Source: Gnetum montanum
Lineage: Eukaryota; Streptophyta; Gnetopsida; Gnetales; Gnetaceae
Assembly (NCBI GenBank): GCA_015680685.1
Contig: MNCI01035238.1
Span: forward strand, 352,802 to 416,801
Reading direction: 5' to 3'
Length of the DNA stretch: 64,000 nucleotides
Part shown: positions 47,260 through 58,675 of the stretch, piece by piece
Position numbering within the stretch: position 1 is the first letter of the stretch
Layout of the letters: each line of letters begins with the position of its first letter
Position numbers and translations under genes: made by a program
Notes under the pieces: generated by a model
Databases searched by the model: none
The model's input: only the letters and a program-made list of their open reading frames with translations
What the model was told of the DNA's origin: nothing

Positions 47260-48340
47260 TGATAAGATCTAATATGTCAGGTAACTTCGTTGATGCATTC
47301 TTGTTGACAAAGCCTTATCGACACATCCTTGTTGATGCATCTTAGATGTGTTGACACAAATGTGTCAATGAGGATGCGTTGATGCATTAACTGGTAACAC
47401 ATATTTGATGCGTTAATGCATCCTCGTCAATGCAACCTTGTCAACACATCCTCATGGATGCATCCTCGTTGACATAGCTAAATGCTTTAACACATCCTTG
47501 TCATTGCAGCCTTGTCAACACATCCTTGTCAATGCATCCACATCAATGTAGCTAAATGTTTTAACGCATCCCCACTGATATAATGCTTATATTTGCCTAT
47601 AAATATGCTATCATCCCCCATGTATTCAATCAATAGTATAGTTGAACTCTTGTAGTTTTCTTTTGTAGTCTTAACAAGTAGTTAGTGAGTGCCCACAGTG
47701 TGGATCGAGTTAGTTGTTGAACATCTTTTTTAAGTGGCATTATACCCAGACACATTCCATGAACACTAATAAGATCAAGATTTATTCTTATTCATAATAA
47801 TACTTTGACTTAGAATAGATTTACTTTCAATGAAATTTAATTTTTATGTGTTTAGTTAATATTTACATTTCTATGTATAATAATTATTTAGTGAAATGAG
47901 TCTGACCAATTTGAGCATAAACACATATTCTCTTGATAACCCTAACAACGTTATTGCTTGGTTTGCCTAGTAGCATAACACTTGGTAATTCTAGTAGTGG
48001 GTATGTGAGTTCAAGATGTGTATGGGAGGTTGGGAATGGATACTCATCATCCTTAGGATAGTTTAGGATTTATCTTCTTGTTATTAATTAGATTAAATAA
48101 TTAATTTACATACTTTAATATAATTTAGCCTTAGTTACACAACATCAACAATCATATGCCTCATTTTGAACTAACCCATACATGATAAACCTACCACTAG
48201 TTCAAGAGATAAGACAACAACCTATAATTAATACTTCATAATCTAGATACCACATAGTCCCATCCATGAAATTTGACTGAATTACATGTGAATGCTTATG
48301 ATTTGTATGGTTGGGTGAATGGGATATCTACTACTCATCA
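47260..48340 (+). repeat. Ty3/gypsy LTR, copy B (1081 bp)
   Basis: TGATAAG...CTCATCA. It is about 110 bases longer than copy A, mainly from extra 'cacatcctcgtcaatgcat'-type U3 units (47290-47580). TATA 'cctataaatatg' lies at about 47597. The right flank 'acatgtatgattt' is shared with copy A. Confidence 0.87.
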
Positions 48341-48880
48341 ACATGTATGATTTGTTAGAAATCAAATCTCAACAAGTGGCCAAGTACTTTAATGATTTGG
48401 GGCTATCAATTCAAGTGGAGATTAAAATTTAGATTTTGTGGTTCATATAAGAGGTCCATAACATGTTTTTGAAAGATGAGTTAATGAAGAACTCTATTGG
48501 AAAACTAGAGTCAACATGTCAAGCTAGTTATGACTCATCTTATAATCATAGAGGCAAGGTAGTTTAATTAAGACTTCAATATCAATCACAATCCAAGGAA
48601 TCTAATAATAGCATTTCAAGGCAACTAGCAATGTCTAGAAAGGAGTCATCTAAGAACTCAAATACTTATGTTAGGCCAATATCTAGTAAGTGTAATAGGT
48701 CTGGAAAACTTGAACATTCATCTAGTCAATATCCTAATAGGAAATAAGAAAACCTAGTTGAATTTGGATATGTTGCCATTACAAAAGAAGAAGTCAAGCT
48801 TGCAAAGGATAGCAACTTGGAGGAAGCTAAATTTGCAAATATGTTTTTTCTTTTAATTCAAAAGTTGCTTATAAGATTAT
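48341..48880 (+). pseudogene. gag: gag C-terminal fragment with CCHC knuckle, block B
   Basis: Reads AKYFNDLGLSIQ, LKDELMKNSIGKLEST, then SSKCNRSGKLEHSSSQYPNR. The knuckle pattern C-x2-C-x4-H-x4-C has lost its second and last Cys. It is better preserved than the block A copy at 20495. Confidence 0.7.
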
Positions 48881-48899
48881 TATAAAGAATGATCTTATT

Positions 48900-49480
48900 C
48901 ATAAAAAATTCAATAATCCCTAAAAAATGCAATTATTGTCAGACTTTTTGATAAATAAAATAAAAGATATTTAGAGAGCGTTTACATTTCCTAAAATTCA
49001 TATTTTTTCTAGTGTCTTATTCATCATGGTCTTCCTATTGGCACTCATCTTAAACATATGGGAAATGTTTCTTGTTAATGTCCTCATTATACAAGTAAAG
49101 ACTCATTTTCTCAAGTGTTTTTTGAATATCCTATTGCTCAACATGCTTAGAAATGGATATCTGGATGTGATGAAAATTTCTAGTTTCCAGTTTCCAAAAT
49201 TTATAACTTTCAACCAAGCATCAATGAGTCATTCTGGGTGATTAGCCTACTTTGTCTACTTCATTCCTTTGCATTTGGAATTATATTTGACCACTTGTTA
49301 TCTACTTTATTTTGAAGCTTCAATTTGTAGTTATTTTTCGATAGCAAGAACATAACTATGACCTCTCTTCATGTGTCAAATACCAAATTCTCAAAGATGT
49401 TACTTTTCAACTACAAATTTAAGCAAAAAAATCTCCTAGTGAAAGTTGAACAAATAATTTTTTTTGTATAGTATTAATTT
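48900..49480 (+). pseudogene. LINE ORF2 3' remnant, block B
   Basis: Counterpart of 21040-21650, with the same HLKHMGNVSC..CPHYTSKDSF frame and downstream decay. It confirms that the LINE fragment predates the duplication. Confidence 0.62.
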
Positions 49481-50406
49481 CTTTTTGTTTTGGAGGATTG
49501 AAGATAGGAACCTTTTAGCTTTTGTTGTTATTTCTTCATTATCTCTGATTGATGTATTATTCTATTTTTCTTCTTAAAAAGAGTTTTCTCCTTTTCTTTA
49601 CAAGAAATCCTTTAGTAAGAAGTGAAAACTTGTGAAGATACTTTTGAATAAGAACAAATCCTAATCATTTTCCTACCCTAGATGGGAGGTATTTCAAGAT
49701 TAGTTGTAAGAATAAAAACTTGAAAAGCATCACCAAAACTATTGGGTTTTTTCTTTAAAATGTCTCTTTAATCATCTAATGTACTCTAAAATATTTTTAA
49801 TATTATTATTTATTTATTAGCATCTAACACCCCCCAATGATTCTTTCAACTTTCTTTAAAAATGTGTTGAATCTTTGTAATTGTTTGACAAATCCTTTGT
49901 GATTTCCTTGACATAATAAGAATTTCCAGTTTCTTGAAATTTTTTTATTAACTAGTCTTAAAGTTTGTTTATAAATTAGTGTTGTTTATTGAAATTGATC
50001 TTATAACTTAGATTTTCATATTAAAAACTTTTACTATTAAAGAATATGAGTTATAACTCTGCTAGTTGGCTCACACCTTTTGCATCCAAAAACGTTCAAA
50101 TGTCATTACAAACACCTATCATGCTAACTTTAAGGCATATTAAAAACATAGATAACACAATGGAGAATTCATTTAAAAATACATTTGTTAATTAATTAAT
50201 TAATTTTTTAGAAAAGAAATTGCATTTGAGAACAAGAACAGTCTAGCTAGTTGCTTTTCTTGGTTTGGTTATGCCCTAGTTGGTTCACACAGATGGCAAA
50301 CTCATAATTACAGAGCACACCCACGAAAGAAACCATCCAAATTATAACCTTAACTGTGTGTTTGTCCAATTTCATCAATGGGAACGATGGGAGAATGAAT
50401 GAGAGG
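49481..50406 (+). other. AT-rich spacer of block B, left of the insertion
   Basis: Matches 21651-22600 and holds no gene. It ends in 'gaatgagagg', where the last five bases (AGAGG) are the left target duplication of the minus-strand element. Confidence 0.6.
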
Positions 50407-50713
50407 TGATGAGTGACAAGGTACCCCTATGCCCAACCATACGAATCATAAGCGTTCACGTGAAATCCAATCAAATTTGGCAGACTATAACTACTAAGTA
50501 CACTAGCGCTAAATAGTGTGTGCATGTTGTTCATTCATTATCTTCCTAATTCCACTTGTGGAATGCAATTGTATCATTAACTATGACTGAGGCATATGAA
50601 TTCTATTATTTTGTGTTTTTATGGAATTACTCACCTAGAACAAGAATAAAAGTAAGAGTGATTAAAAATAAAAGTGATTAATTGCTAAGGAAACTAAAGT
50701 CTAATCTAGCCTA

Positions 50714-50765
50714 NGTTTGCAGCACTTGAGATTTGTTTTCTTACACATTTTTATTTTATTTTATN
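50714..50765. other. 50-base inverted segment between two Ns
   Basis: Bases 50715-50764 are nearly the reverse complement of 57711-57758, the matching part of the partner LTR. Both ends carry an N. The likely explanation is a tiny contig placed in the wrong orientation. Confidence 0.85.
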
Positions 50766-50969
50766 AGCTCGTCTTTATTTCCAACACAATGGTGTGCTTA
50801 GGTACATAAATGCTTAAATAAAGATCCATTCACACTTAGACCTCTTACTGCAGGCACTTGAAAAATATTCTAACTTTCAAATAGACAAACTACAAGATTT
50901 TTGCTACTTGAATGCTAAAAACATCCTCTTAATTGTGCTCCTGGGTGCTATCTTTATAGACCTGGGAGT

Positions 50970-51100
50970 AACCTGGGAATAACCACTCTAATAACTAGAA
51001 TAACCACTCTAATAATTAGAGTAACCACTCTTATAATAATAGCTCTAATAATTAGAGTAACTGATCTAATAATAACCACTCTAATAATTAGGGTAACCAC
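50970..51100 (-). repeat. U3 tandem repeat, ~21-base unit
   Basis: About six units of 'aataaccactctaataatta' occur here, against about three in the other LTR at 57983-58035. Confidence 0.8.
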
Positions 51101-51107
51101 TTCATCA

Positions 51108-51118
51108 TACCCCCATGA
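51108..51118 (-). other. Polypurine tract of the minus-strand element
   Basis: Minus-strand 'atcatgggggta' precedes the 3' LTR. It is the group motif. Confidence 0.7.
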
Positions 51119-52857
51119 TTGAATGAAAATTCATCCTCGAGTACAAAAGAAGAGGAACAAGTTCTTTACAAAATATATTAGGGGGTTGTGGACTTATTTG
51201 ACTGACATGCAGAGTAACACAGAGAAAACAGAGAAATATAGAAGTGCCTGAGCATACAATATTACAATTATGTACAAAATTGGTGTTCATGAAAATTAGG
51301 AAAGAACACTAATGGATCCAAAGGACATCCAACCCCTCTTGGCAAGATCTAGCAGTCATGAACAATCTCCCGCAAGTGATATGGTTACATCCTCCTTGGT
51401 GATGATAGTCCTACTTCCAGTCCACACTTCTCACTTCAATCATACCAAAACCAAGGATTAGTATATATAGTACATAAATAATGGCTAAATACATTGTCTC
51501 ATCAGTGATTTTTATCTAGCGAAGTTGTGATTGTGATATATTCATTGCTTGATATTGCTAGTGGAAAGACTGATGAATGGGTTAAATAAGAGAAGTGATT
51601 CATACAATTTAGAAAAAGCTTGACAAAAGGAGTAGTGGAAAGAGGGTATTCACAATAATAAAAAGGAATTCATTACAAACAATTTGGATGACATGGATGG
51701 GGTAAATAAAAAGAATTTGATTATAACAATGTCTAAGGATAAAGAACTTAACTTAACCAAACCAAAAGATATGCAAGTGTGTCCTNATAGCCTCTTGTGA
51801 AGTTTGTGATTAATTGACTTGGTAGGATCTTTCCTTAGTCCAAATCAAAACTAACCACTTTCAATGACTTTGCATTGACATTCTAAGATAAGTCCATCCC
51901 TTGAAATACAAAAATGCTCCCACAAAACAATCATTGTTCCAAATGGAAGAGAAGATAGGAAGTGAGAAAGAGCTTTAGTTACAGGAGACAAGAAAAGCCT
52001 CATAACTAGTGCTTGTAGCCCTTTTATTTGGTCTAAGGGGTGTGCTTTGAATTCCCATGATTTTTCTTGAATGGAAACCACACCATGCAAATACCCATGC
52101 GATTTTCACATTTATTTTGTCCAAGGGATGTGCTTTGAATCCTCATCTATTTTTTTATTTTTTATTTTTTTATTTTTTTGTGATGAGAACCACACCATGC
52201 AAGGACTTATTTGAATTCCTATTGTGAAATGATGTGGAATGATGAGAAGCTTACAAGAACACTCTTGCACATAGGAAAACATAAAAGCACAAAGAACACC
52301 ACATCCCTTTGAAGCCATACCCTATCTAGACCTTTGATTCCTTCCCAATTCTAGAAACTACACAAGTCACCAATTTATTAAAGTTGCATTAATGAAAAAG
52401 AGACCGCATTCCTCCAAAACAAGGAAAACCATAGAGTAAGTGGATGGGTGGATAATGTGGATTCACTGCCTATGACATGAAAAGAAACCATGTCCTAGTC
52501 ATCAGTAATGACCATCAAAGTCAAAAACCAGACATCAATAATCAAATTACAAATGAAATATACCACCATCTAGTAATGCATTACCATTGTATTTGCCACC
52601 TTATTAGCAGAAAAAGTAAAGAAACACACCAAACATAAGCAAATATAACCATAAAAGAAAGTAAAAGAGTAGACAATAGATATTGAATTATATGAATGAT
52701 GGTATGAAACAAAAACTAAGAAAAGATCAATAACCTTAAAAACACAAATATGTAAAACAAAAAAAAATGTAGATCAAAGAAGATGAAAACAAAAAGTTGT
52801 AAAACCAAAAATGTGTAAAATAAAAAAAATTCAAAAACTAAGGAGTCGCATAAAGTG
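51119..52857 (-). other. Post-pol tail of the minus-strand element
   Basis: No coding domain is seen. It holds landmarks of the group tail on the minus strand ('gcatggtgtggtt' at 52080 and 52190, 'ttcaaagcacac' at 52040) and a T-rich run at 52150-52180. A post-pol motif 'ttagtcatgggggatatgg' lies at about 52872. N at 51788. The extra ORF of the 13.4 kb element is absent. Confidence 0.6.
51788..51788. other. Single N in post-pol tail
   Basis: 'gtgtcct-N-atagcc' in the tail of the minus-strand element. No overlap was detected by eye. Confidence 0.7.
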
Positions 52858-53740
52858 TTAGTATGGATGGCCATATCCCCCATGACTAAGTTGGAAGGGA
52901 GAGATCAAAAAAATTGAGCATGGTTGTCCATTTGACGAGATGTTTGTTGCATTGGTTGGCTTGGGCTCATGGAAAAGTTTTACTTGTTGGATTTTTTGTT
53001 TCTTATTTGGGCTATTAGGTTTGTAGATGATCATGGCCCCAGATGGAAAAGTTTTATCTATGATGTAAGGTCCTTCCCACAATGTTTGGAATCTGGTTTG
53101 TTGGGATACATGTGTAGGATTCCAATAAAGAACCTTGTCTCCTGGTTGAACCTTTACTTTTCTTATTCTGAGGTCATGGCATTTCTTGTTGAATGCCTTA
53201 TGCATTTTGTTGGATGAAAAGGCCATTAACTGATTTTTTTTAACAATTTGAGACTCATTAATCATTCTTTCTATGCTAGGCTTAGATCTAGGTCAAGGTC
53301 ACAGGCTATGGAGAATGTACGAAGCTCAGATTGGATGGGCAATGTTGGTAGTTTTCCGTACACAAGCTCATAGGGAGAATAACCTATGGGGAGTTTTCAT
53401 GTGACGCGATAGGCCCAAAGGACATCATTTAATTTAGTGCTCCAATCCCTTTGGTATTTGCCAATGGTACATGTTAAAATTTTTGTAATCTCCTAATTAG
53501 TAACTTCAGCTTGACCATTGGCTTGGGGGTGATATGGTGTTGTGAATTTATGTTTAACCCCTAAGCATTACATTAGCTTTCGAAAAGTGGCACCTATAAA
53601 ATGAGTTCTATTATCAAAAATTAATGCATGAGGTACAACAAACCTGTTTATGATGTTTTATTATACAAATCAAGTAGTAGTGGTGGATGTATAGTTGGTG
53701 ATGGCTGCTACTTCTTTCCACTTAGTACAAAAGTCAACTG
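52858..53740 (-). pseudogene. Integrase core and C-terminus, minus-strand element
   Basis: Starting near 53740: AVDFCTKWKEVAAI, then IFDNRTHFIGATFRKLM (second acidic residue), NGQAEVTN (E), DWSTKLNDVLWAYR, PYELVYGKLPTLP. The C-terminal part (53265-52858) is open: KVQPGDKVLYWNPTHV, LWEGPYIIDKTFPSG, and ends after NGQPCS. The first Asp and the zinc region are missing, so it could not be active. Several stops lie in the core. Confidence 0.85.
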
Positions 53741-54002
53741 CTCTAGCCAATAGCATCTTCAATTCAAGGGGCTCTTATTTAAAATTGTTAGAAATTTCTA
53801 GCTCATCCCAATTGTCATCATCATTTGCTTCTTCAAAGAGTTGGTGATGAACTTGCTCAAGTTCATCCATACTTGCAATGTACTCATACATTAGGCCCTC
53901 AGTCAGTTCCATGCATAATGTACTACTGTTAGCATCAACTGTTAACCACTGGGTGCCTTTTTGTTTTGTGGTTACTGCATATAGACATCTTTGGATATCA
54001 AC
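53741..54002 (-). other. Protease-integrase junction marking the RT deletion
   Basis: Minus-strand text LDEFLEQVHHQLFEEANDD...DELEISNNFK..PLELK matches the large element at 8125-8240 (MDELEQDYHQFSND...PLELK). It then switches at about 53740 to integrase, equivalent to 10262 there. About 2.0 kb is missing. Confidence 0.75.
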
Positions 54003-54551
54003 TTATAGTGCACATTGCTTACATGCAAAGATAGATGTTTGCTTTACTGACCATAACTTTTGCACACAATGGCACCTTGAATCGCTGTACATGATACATG
54101 GAACTCTCTTCTTCTCAATCTTTCCAAAATCATTTTCTTTTGATATCTCCAAGGAAAGATCTCTAATGCCCATTTTGGCATCAATAGTACTTAGCCACGT
54201 CCTTCCCATGATGATTGGAAATTTCCCCTTGCAGTTCTCCACTTTAATGACTAGGAAATCAACTTGATATGACCACCCACAAATGGTGGTGATGATTTCT
54301 TCAACCAGTCCTAATGGAACAGTGATGGATTGGTCTGCTAGTTCTAGCCATATTTTGCTCTTCTTCAAAGGAGAAATGTTCCACATTGTGTACATATCAT
54401 GCGAGATCAGCTTAACACTAGAACCAAAATCCAAAAGAGCTTTGCAAGGCTCATTCCCAACAATTTGTAAGTAAACTAGGGGACTCCCAAGATCAACTAA
54501 TTTTCTGGGCAGGTTACCAGATCGAATCCAATCAGATGTATGTGTTAGCAT
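54003..54551 (-). pseudogene. Retropepsin ORF, minus-strand element
   Basis: An open run of 182 codons includes YLQIVGNEPCKALLDFGSSV (active-site region, D-F-G-S in place of D-T/S-G-A/S), LVEEIITTICGWSYQVDFLV, and FPIIMGRTWLSTIDAK (the I-M-G-R-x-W-L end). It is the best preserved protease in the window. Further linker sequence with 'CVQKLWS..ACKQCAL' follows. It would process Gag polyprotein. The F in place of T/S in the active-site triplet makes activity doubtful. Confidence 0.85.
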
Positions 54552-55200
54552 TATAGTATGGATTCAAGAGAGATTTTGATTTGAAGGGGACTTAGATAAA
54601 GAAGAAATAGAGAAAGGTGGAGGAGCAGGGTTACAAACCACTAATGTATTCGAGGGCTTTGGTGAATTGCAAGGTTGGAAGAAGCATCTTTTCTTTGTTC
54701 ATGGTTTTGACCCACTGGATGGGTTAACTAATTACAGGTTAATTGCCCTCATAGCATTCCTTTGCTATGGTTGTGCAAGCAATTCACCCTACATGGATGG
54801 AGCAGGTGGTAATTGTGTAGGAGGTGGAGTAGGTGCAGGAACAAGAGGTACATGAGGATAGTAGGTGGTATCCCTCCTTGGATAGGATGATTGATATGTT
54901 TTAGGAGGGTAGTGATGAGATTGGTAAGCAGCAATATGACCAGAGGAGTCCCTTGGAGATGAAGGTTGCTAAACATAATAATCATAGGGATTTGATTGTC
55001 GGTAAGGGTATTGCTATCTTGGAGGTGGCAATGCCCACGATTGTGGTTGCTGCCACTATTTATATACTTTGTAAGATTGCAGATGAGTTCCACTTGGATA
55101 GTATTACTGTGGTTGGTGAAATTGTTGAGGATTGCCTTGTGGATAAGGCAATCTTTTGGCTGTTTGCCTTTGTGCAAGTTGTGGATGCAAGGCATACATC
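54552..55200 (-). pseudogene. Gag-protease linker, minus-strand element
   Basis: His/Pro/Leu-rich frames include a low-complexity 'LHLLHLLHNYHLLHP' (about 54800). This matches the Pro/Gln-rich linker at 6820-7430 of the large element. No domain is recognised. Confidence 0.5.
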
Positions 55201-57047
55201 CTAGAATTCCTGCAAGTGTGATACAACTAGGAAACATCCCTTAGGATGTTCATATTGGAAAATATCACATCCACAATCATCATTTACATCACTATACACA
55301 ACCATCTCTATGACAACTATTTTACCTTTACCCTTAGATTTGGCACGTTCAGCTTTCTTACATCTCCGATGCTCTTGCTCACCACTTTGCTCCTTGGACT
55401 CTTCAACAATTTTTAGAACAACTTGAAACCTATTGTCCATAGAGTCCCATAACTGATCAACCTTGGCTGTGATCTTTGATTGCAATTTTTGGAATGGTAA
55501 GGTTTTTTGATTCACTACCTCATCTCTGGCAAATTCATCCTCATTGTTATAAAATCTAACCCTCTTTTTCCAAATAAAAGGGTCTCTATTGTATTCTTCT
55601 GCACTTTCATGTTTTCTTAGCTCTCCCTCCTTCTTGGCTACCTGCTAAATTAATCTTTGAATTTGACAGGTGTTCAACTTTGTTAATCTCCCTTGGGCAT
55701 AGATGCTAAGGGTTTTCCTAGTTTCAAATTGCAACCCATCTACGATATGGCGAAGCTAATCAAGCTGAGAGTATCCATGGTTAGGACACCTATGCAATAG
55801 AGAGTAGTATCGACCAATAGCAACATCCAAGGCTCATGATTTTTTTGTTTCCACCCTTGAATTTGTTTTCTTAAATTGGATACTCAGGAGTACATTTGAT
55901 ATTTTTCATTGAATAATTCTAACATCGTACTCCACCGCTTGATTGATTCTAGTTCCAAGGATCGATACCAACTTTTTTCTTCCTTTATGAGTATCCTTGG
56001 AAATAATTTTAGCTTTTGCCATTCATTTTCAATGTTCTATAAGGCACATGCATCTTTGAAAGCCTGGAGATGATTTTGTGGATTAGCATCATATCCTCCC
56101 TCCAACCGAGGGATGTTGTTCATATCCAGCCTCTGTATTCTATTGTCCTTCACATGCCTTGTTAGAATCCTTATAGCCTCTACAATATTTAACATACCCC
56201 GAGTAGCAAGTAGGGGTTCATCAAGGCCATGATGGTGGTGCCTATGATGTTCCCTACTAGCCCTTCTTTCTTGATGATGGGCCTCTCTGGATTGCCCATG
56301 TTTTCAGTCACAACTATCTCGACGGTCCCTTCTATTGTTTTGGTCCTGTCGGTCACCTCTATCACAGTTATTTCATCTGTAGCCACGATCTAAACCTGAT
56401 GAAGAAGAAGATGATGATGAAGGGGAAAAAGAAGGGGAACTTGCTCCATGCTTACGCCTATCACCCTTCCTTCAATGCTCGTGACCACGATCATGATCAT
56501 GATCTCCTTTATTCTCCTTTTCCTGACTTGCCTCTTCCGATTGATTTTTGTCATTAGATCCATTTTGACCAAAACCTGGATTGTGAACTATGGATTGTAC
56601 ATTCTGGTTAAGGGCTCCTTGAACAAAATCAAAGAGAGGAGAATCACTAAAGAAGTGGTCACCTTCATCAATTGGGCCAAGCGAAGGTGAAAAGATGTTT
56701 GGCCCCTTGTCCTTCATAAGCTCATGTTGATGCTCCAGCTAACAATCCCTTAATCTTTGCGTGTCAATGGGATGATAATCCCTTCAGTTGGGATCTCACA
56801 TCTCATATTCTCCATGGAGATGTTGAAGCCTATGTCGTGTCAACATTAATTGGAGCATTGCTAGAACAAATTGGTTAGGTGGAAACACAATGTTGCCTTC
56901 CATGTCACACCACCGCATCAGTTCATCTTGATGTAAGATGAAGGTAAAGTTTGGTACATACTCATCAAGATGAGCACATACCACCTGGTATTGTTGAGGT
57001 ACTTGAAATGCCCTGGGCGGAGATGGGCTCATGTGAGAAGAAGACAT
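55201..57047 (-). pseudogene. gag: gag pseudogene, minus-strand element
   Basis: ATG 57047 opens MSSSHMSPSPPRAFQVPQQY. The group's N-terminal block FTFILHQDELMRWCDMEGNI follows, then an Arg/Asp/His-rich linker (56190-56500). The capsid region (about 56140-55650) has stops. A last open run at 55515-55201 reads KTLPFQKLQSKITAKVDQLW and ends KGCFLVVSHLQEF. It parallels 5068-6801 domain for domain. Frame changes occur at least three times. Confidence 0.8.
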
Positions 57048-57193
57048 TTTGTGTTAATAAATAGTGTGTAGTTTAAAATTTAATTTAATGATAATAATGA
57101 TAATTTTTGTTTTCGTAGGATTTGACACTTAGGGTTTAAACAATGAGGTTACTAGATTTCACTAGGCTTAGATAGTGCATGAAGGACTACAGC

Positions 57194-57210
57194 CCTCAAC
57201 AATGGTGCCA
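57194..57210 (-). other. Primer-binding site, minus-strand element
   Basis: Minus-strand 'tggcaccattgttgagg' lies one base from the 5' LTR. It is the best preserved tRNA-Asp-type site in the window. Confidence 0.75.
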
Positions 57211-57211
57211 A

Positions 57212-58041
57212 TGATGAGTAGCAAGGTACCCCTACGCCCAACCATACGAATCACAAGCATTCACGTGCAATCTGGTCGAATTCTGCAGACTGTGATTACT
57301 AAGTACACTAGAGCTAAATGATGTGTGTGTGTTGTTCGTTCGTGGTCTTCCTAGTCCCACTTGTGGAATGCAATTGTATGGTTAAGTGTGACTAAGGCAT
57401 ATAATTTTTATTGTTTTGTGTTTTTATGGAATTACTCACCTAGAACAAGAATAAAAGTAAGAATGATTAAAAGTAAAAGTGATTAATTGCTAAGAAAACT
57501 AAATTCTAATCTAGCCTAACACAAGTAACCATTTCCACTTTTCGGACACATCCTAAACTTTGTGCAAACACTATTGGGCTGTCAAACGCTAATCGTTTCT
57601 GAGCTACCAAGTGTCACACGTATACTCGAAGGGGTTGTGCTTGTGCAATTTAACAATTTGCTTAATTGATCAAAATGAACTGCTACGCTAATAACAAGAA
57701 TGTAAAGTGCATAAAATAAAATGTAAATGCATAAGAAAACAAATCTCAAGTGCTGCAAGGATGAATCAAAGAGCTCATTTTTATTGCCAACACAATGGTA
57801 TGCTCAGATACATCAATGCTTGAATAAAGATTTGTTCACACTTAGACCTCTTGCTATGGGCACTTGGAAAATACTCTAACTTCCAAATAGACAGATTGTA
57901 AGAGTTTCGCTATTTGATTACTAAAAACATCCTCTCAATTGTGCACTTGGGCGCTGTATTTATAGACCCAAGAGTAACCCGGGAATAACCATTCTAATAA
58001 TTAGAATAACTACTATAATAATTAAAGTAACCGCTTCATCA
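57212..58041 (-). repeat. 5' LTR of the minus-strand element (830 bp)
   Basis: Plus-strand TGATGAG...TTCATCA. The reverse-strand TATA is 'gtctataaatac' (plus 57957-57968). It is complete relative to its partner at 50407. Confidence 0.88.
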
Positions 58042-58337
58042 AGAGATTTCATTAAAAATGAGTGTGGAATTTGCAAAACCCAGCATAGGAATTAAAAAAC
58101 CAAAAAGGACAACAAAATTATAATAAAGTAAGTCTTAAAAAATATGCATTATAAACCAATTACAACGTATTGATTTGGACGTGAACTTGGTAAGCATCGC
58201 AATAAAAGCACTATTTCAAGCATGCGGGGTCACCGTAAAGCACATGCATGATAATACTTAATACGATGGTTATGGGCAACATAGGATAATTACAAGTGCT
58301 GGAGGCGTTAAACACGAGAAGTGAAATGAATTAAATG
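58042..58337 (+). other. ENODL upstream remnant, block B
   Basis: Matches 22605-22890 ('cataggaattaaaaaac', 'cgcaataaaagcact'). The first bases AGAGA are the right target duplication. At 58337 it jumps into ENODL exon 2, so the promoter and exon 1 are gone. Confidence 0.75.
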
Positions 58338-58675
58338 GGATACCAGGAATACCAAAGCTGCAATGCGAGGGGAGACATTGCAGTGTATGGCGACGGCCAA
58401 ATGGCATTCATCTTACACAGGAGCAGCTCGTTTTACTTCATCAGCGGTAACGCTTCGCACTGCCGTGCCGGTCAGAAGCTCTGGATCATTGTTCTTGCGG
58501 AGCGCAACTTGCATTCGTCGTTGCCAGCGTCTGCTCCTGCTCCTGTTCCTTCTCCTTCTCCTTCTCTTTCTTCTCCTCCTCCTCCTCCTCATCTTCCTTT
58601 GCCTCCGTTGCAGCACCGTCGCTGGCAATGTTGGTTTTCACTGTCTTCATGTTAACAGCGAGGATTGCAATGTGA
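58338..58675 (+). pseudogene. Phytocyanin / ENODL pseudogene, copy B (exon 2 only)
   Basis: The frame starts GYQEYQSCNARGDIAVYGDG, then FILHRSSSFYFISGNASHCR and AGQKLWIIVL. It keeps the two Cys that form the phytocyanin disulphide (YQSCN and SHCRAGQ), which copy A has lost. A Pro/Ser-rich stretch follows. A one-base shift in the (CCT)n run near 58575-58590 puts the hydrophobic GPI-anchor tail (SVAAPSLAMLVFTVFML, to TGA 58673) out of frame. Exon 1 with the signal peptide is deleted. The domain itself has no stop, so loss is recent compared with copy A. Lower AT content than the flanking repeats. Confidence 0.87.

Larger units (their letters stand above)
50407..51107 (-). repeat. 3' LTR of the minus-strand element (701 bp, two Ns)
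   Basis: Plus-strand TGATGAG...TTCATCA. It differs from the 5' LTR by a larger array of 'taaccactctaataattaga' units at its U3 end (50970-51100). Relative to that LTR it also lacks roughly 200 bases between the two Ns, replaced by a 50-base inverted segment. Confidence 0.85.
50407..58041 (-). mobile_element. Minus-strand Ty3/gypsy element lacking RT and RNase H, 7.6 kb
   Basis: LTRs are at 57212-58041 (5') and 50407-51107 (3'). The target duplication is AGAGG (50402-50406) against AGAGA (58042-58046). In minus order: primer site, gag, protease, partial integrase, long tail, polypurine tract. The protease linker joins directly to the integrase core near 53740, so about 2 kb of pol (RT, RNase H and integrase zinc region) is deleted. 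It sits in the ENODL upstream region of block B. Confidence 0.9.

Noticed and set aside
54953-55244. Plus-strand frames of 82-83 codons opposite gag-protease
   Set aside because: Antisense shadows of the minus-strand element's linker; no independent motif.
58413-58628. Minus-strand Arg-rich frame of 71 codons
   Set aside because: Antisense of the (CCT)n Pro-rich region of ENODL copy B.
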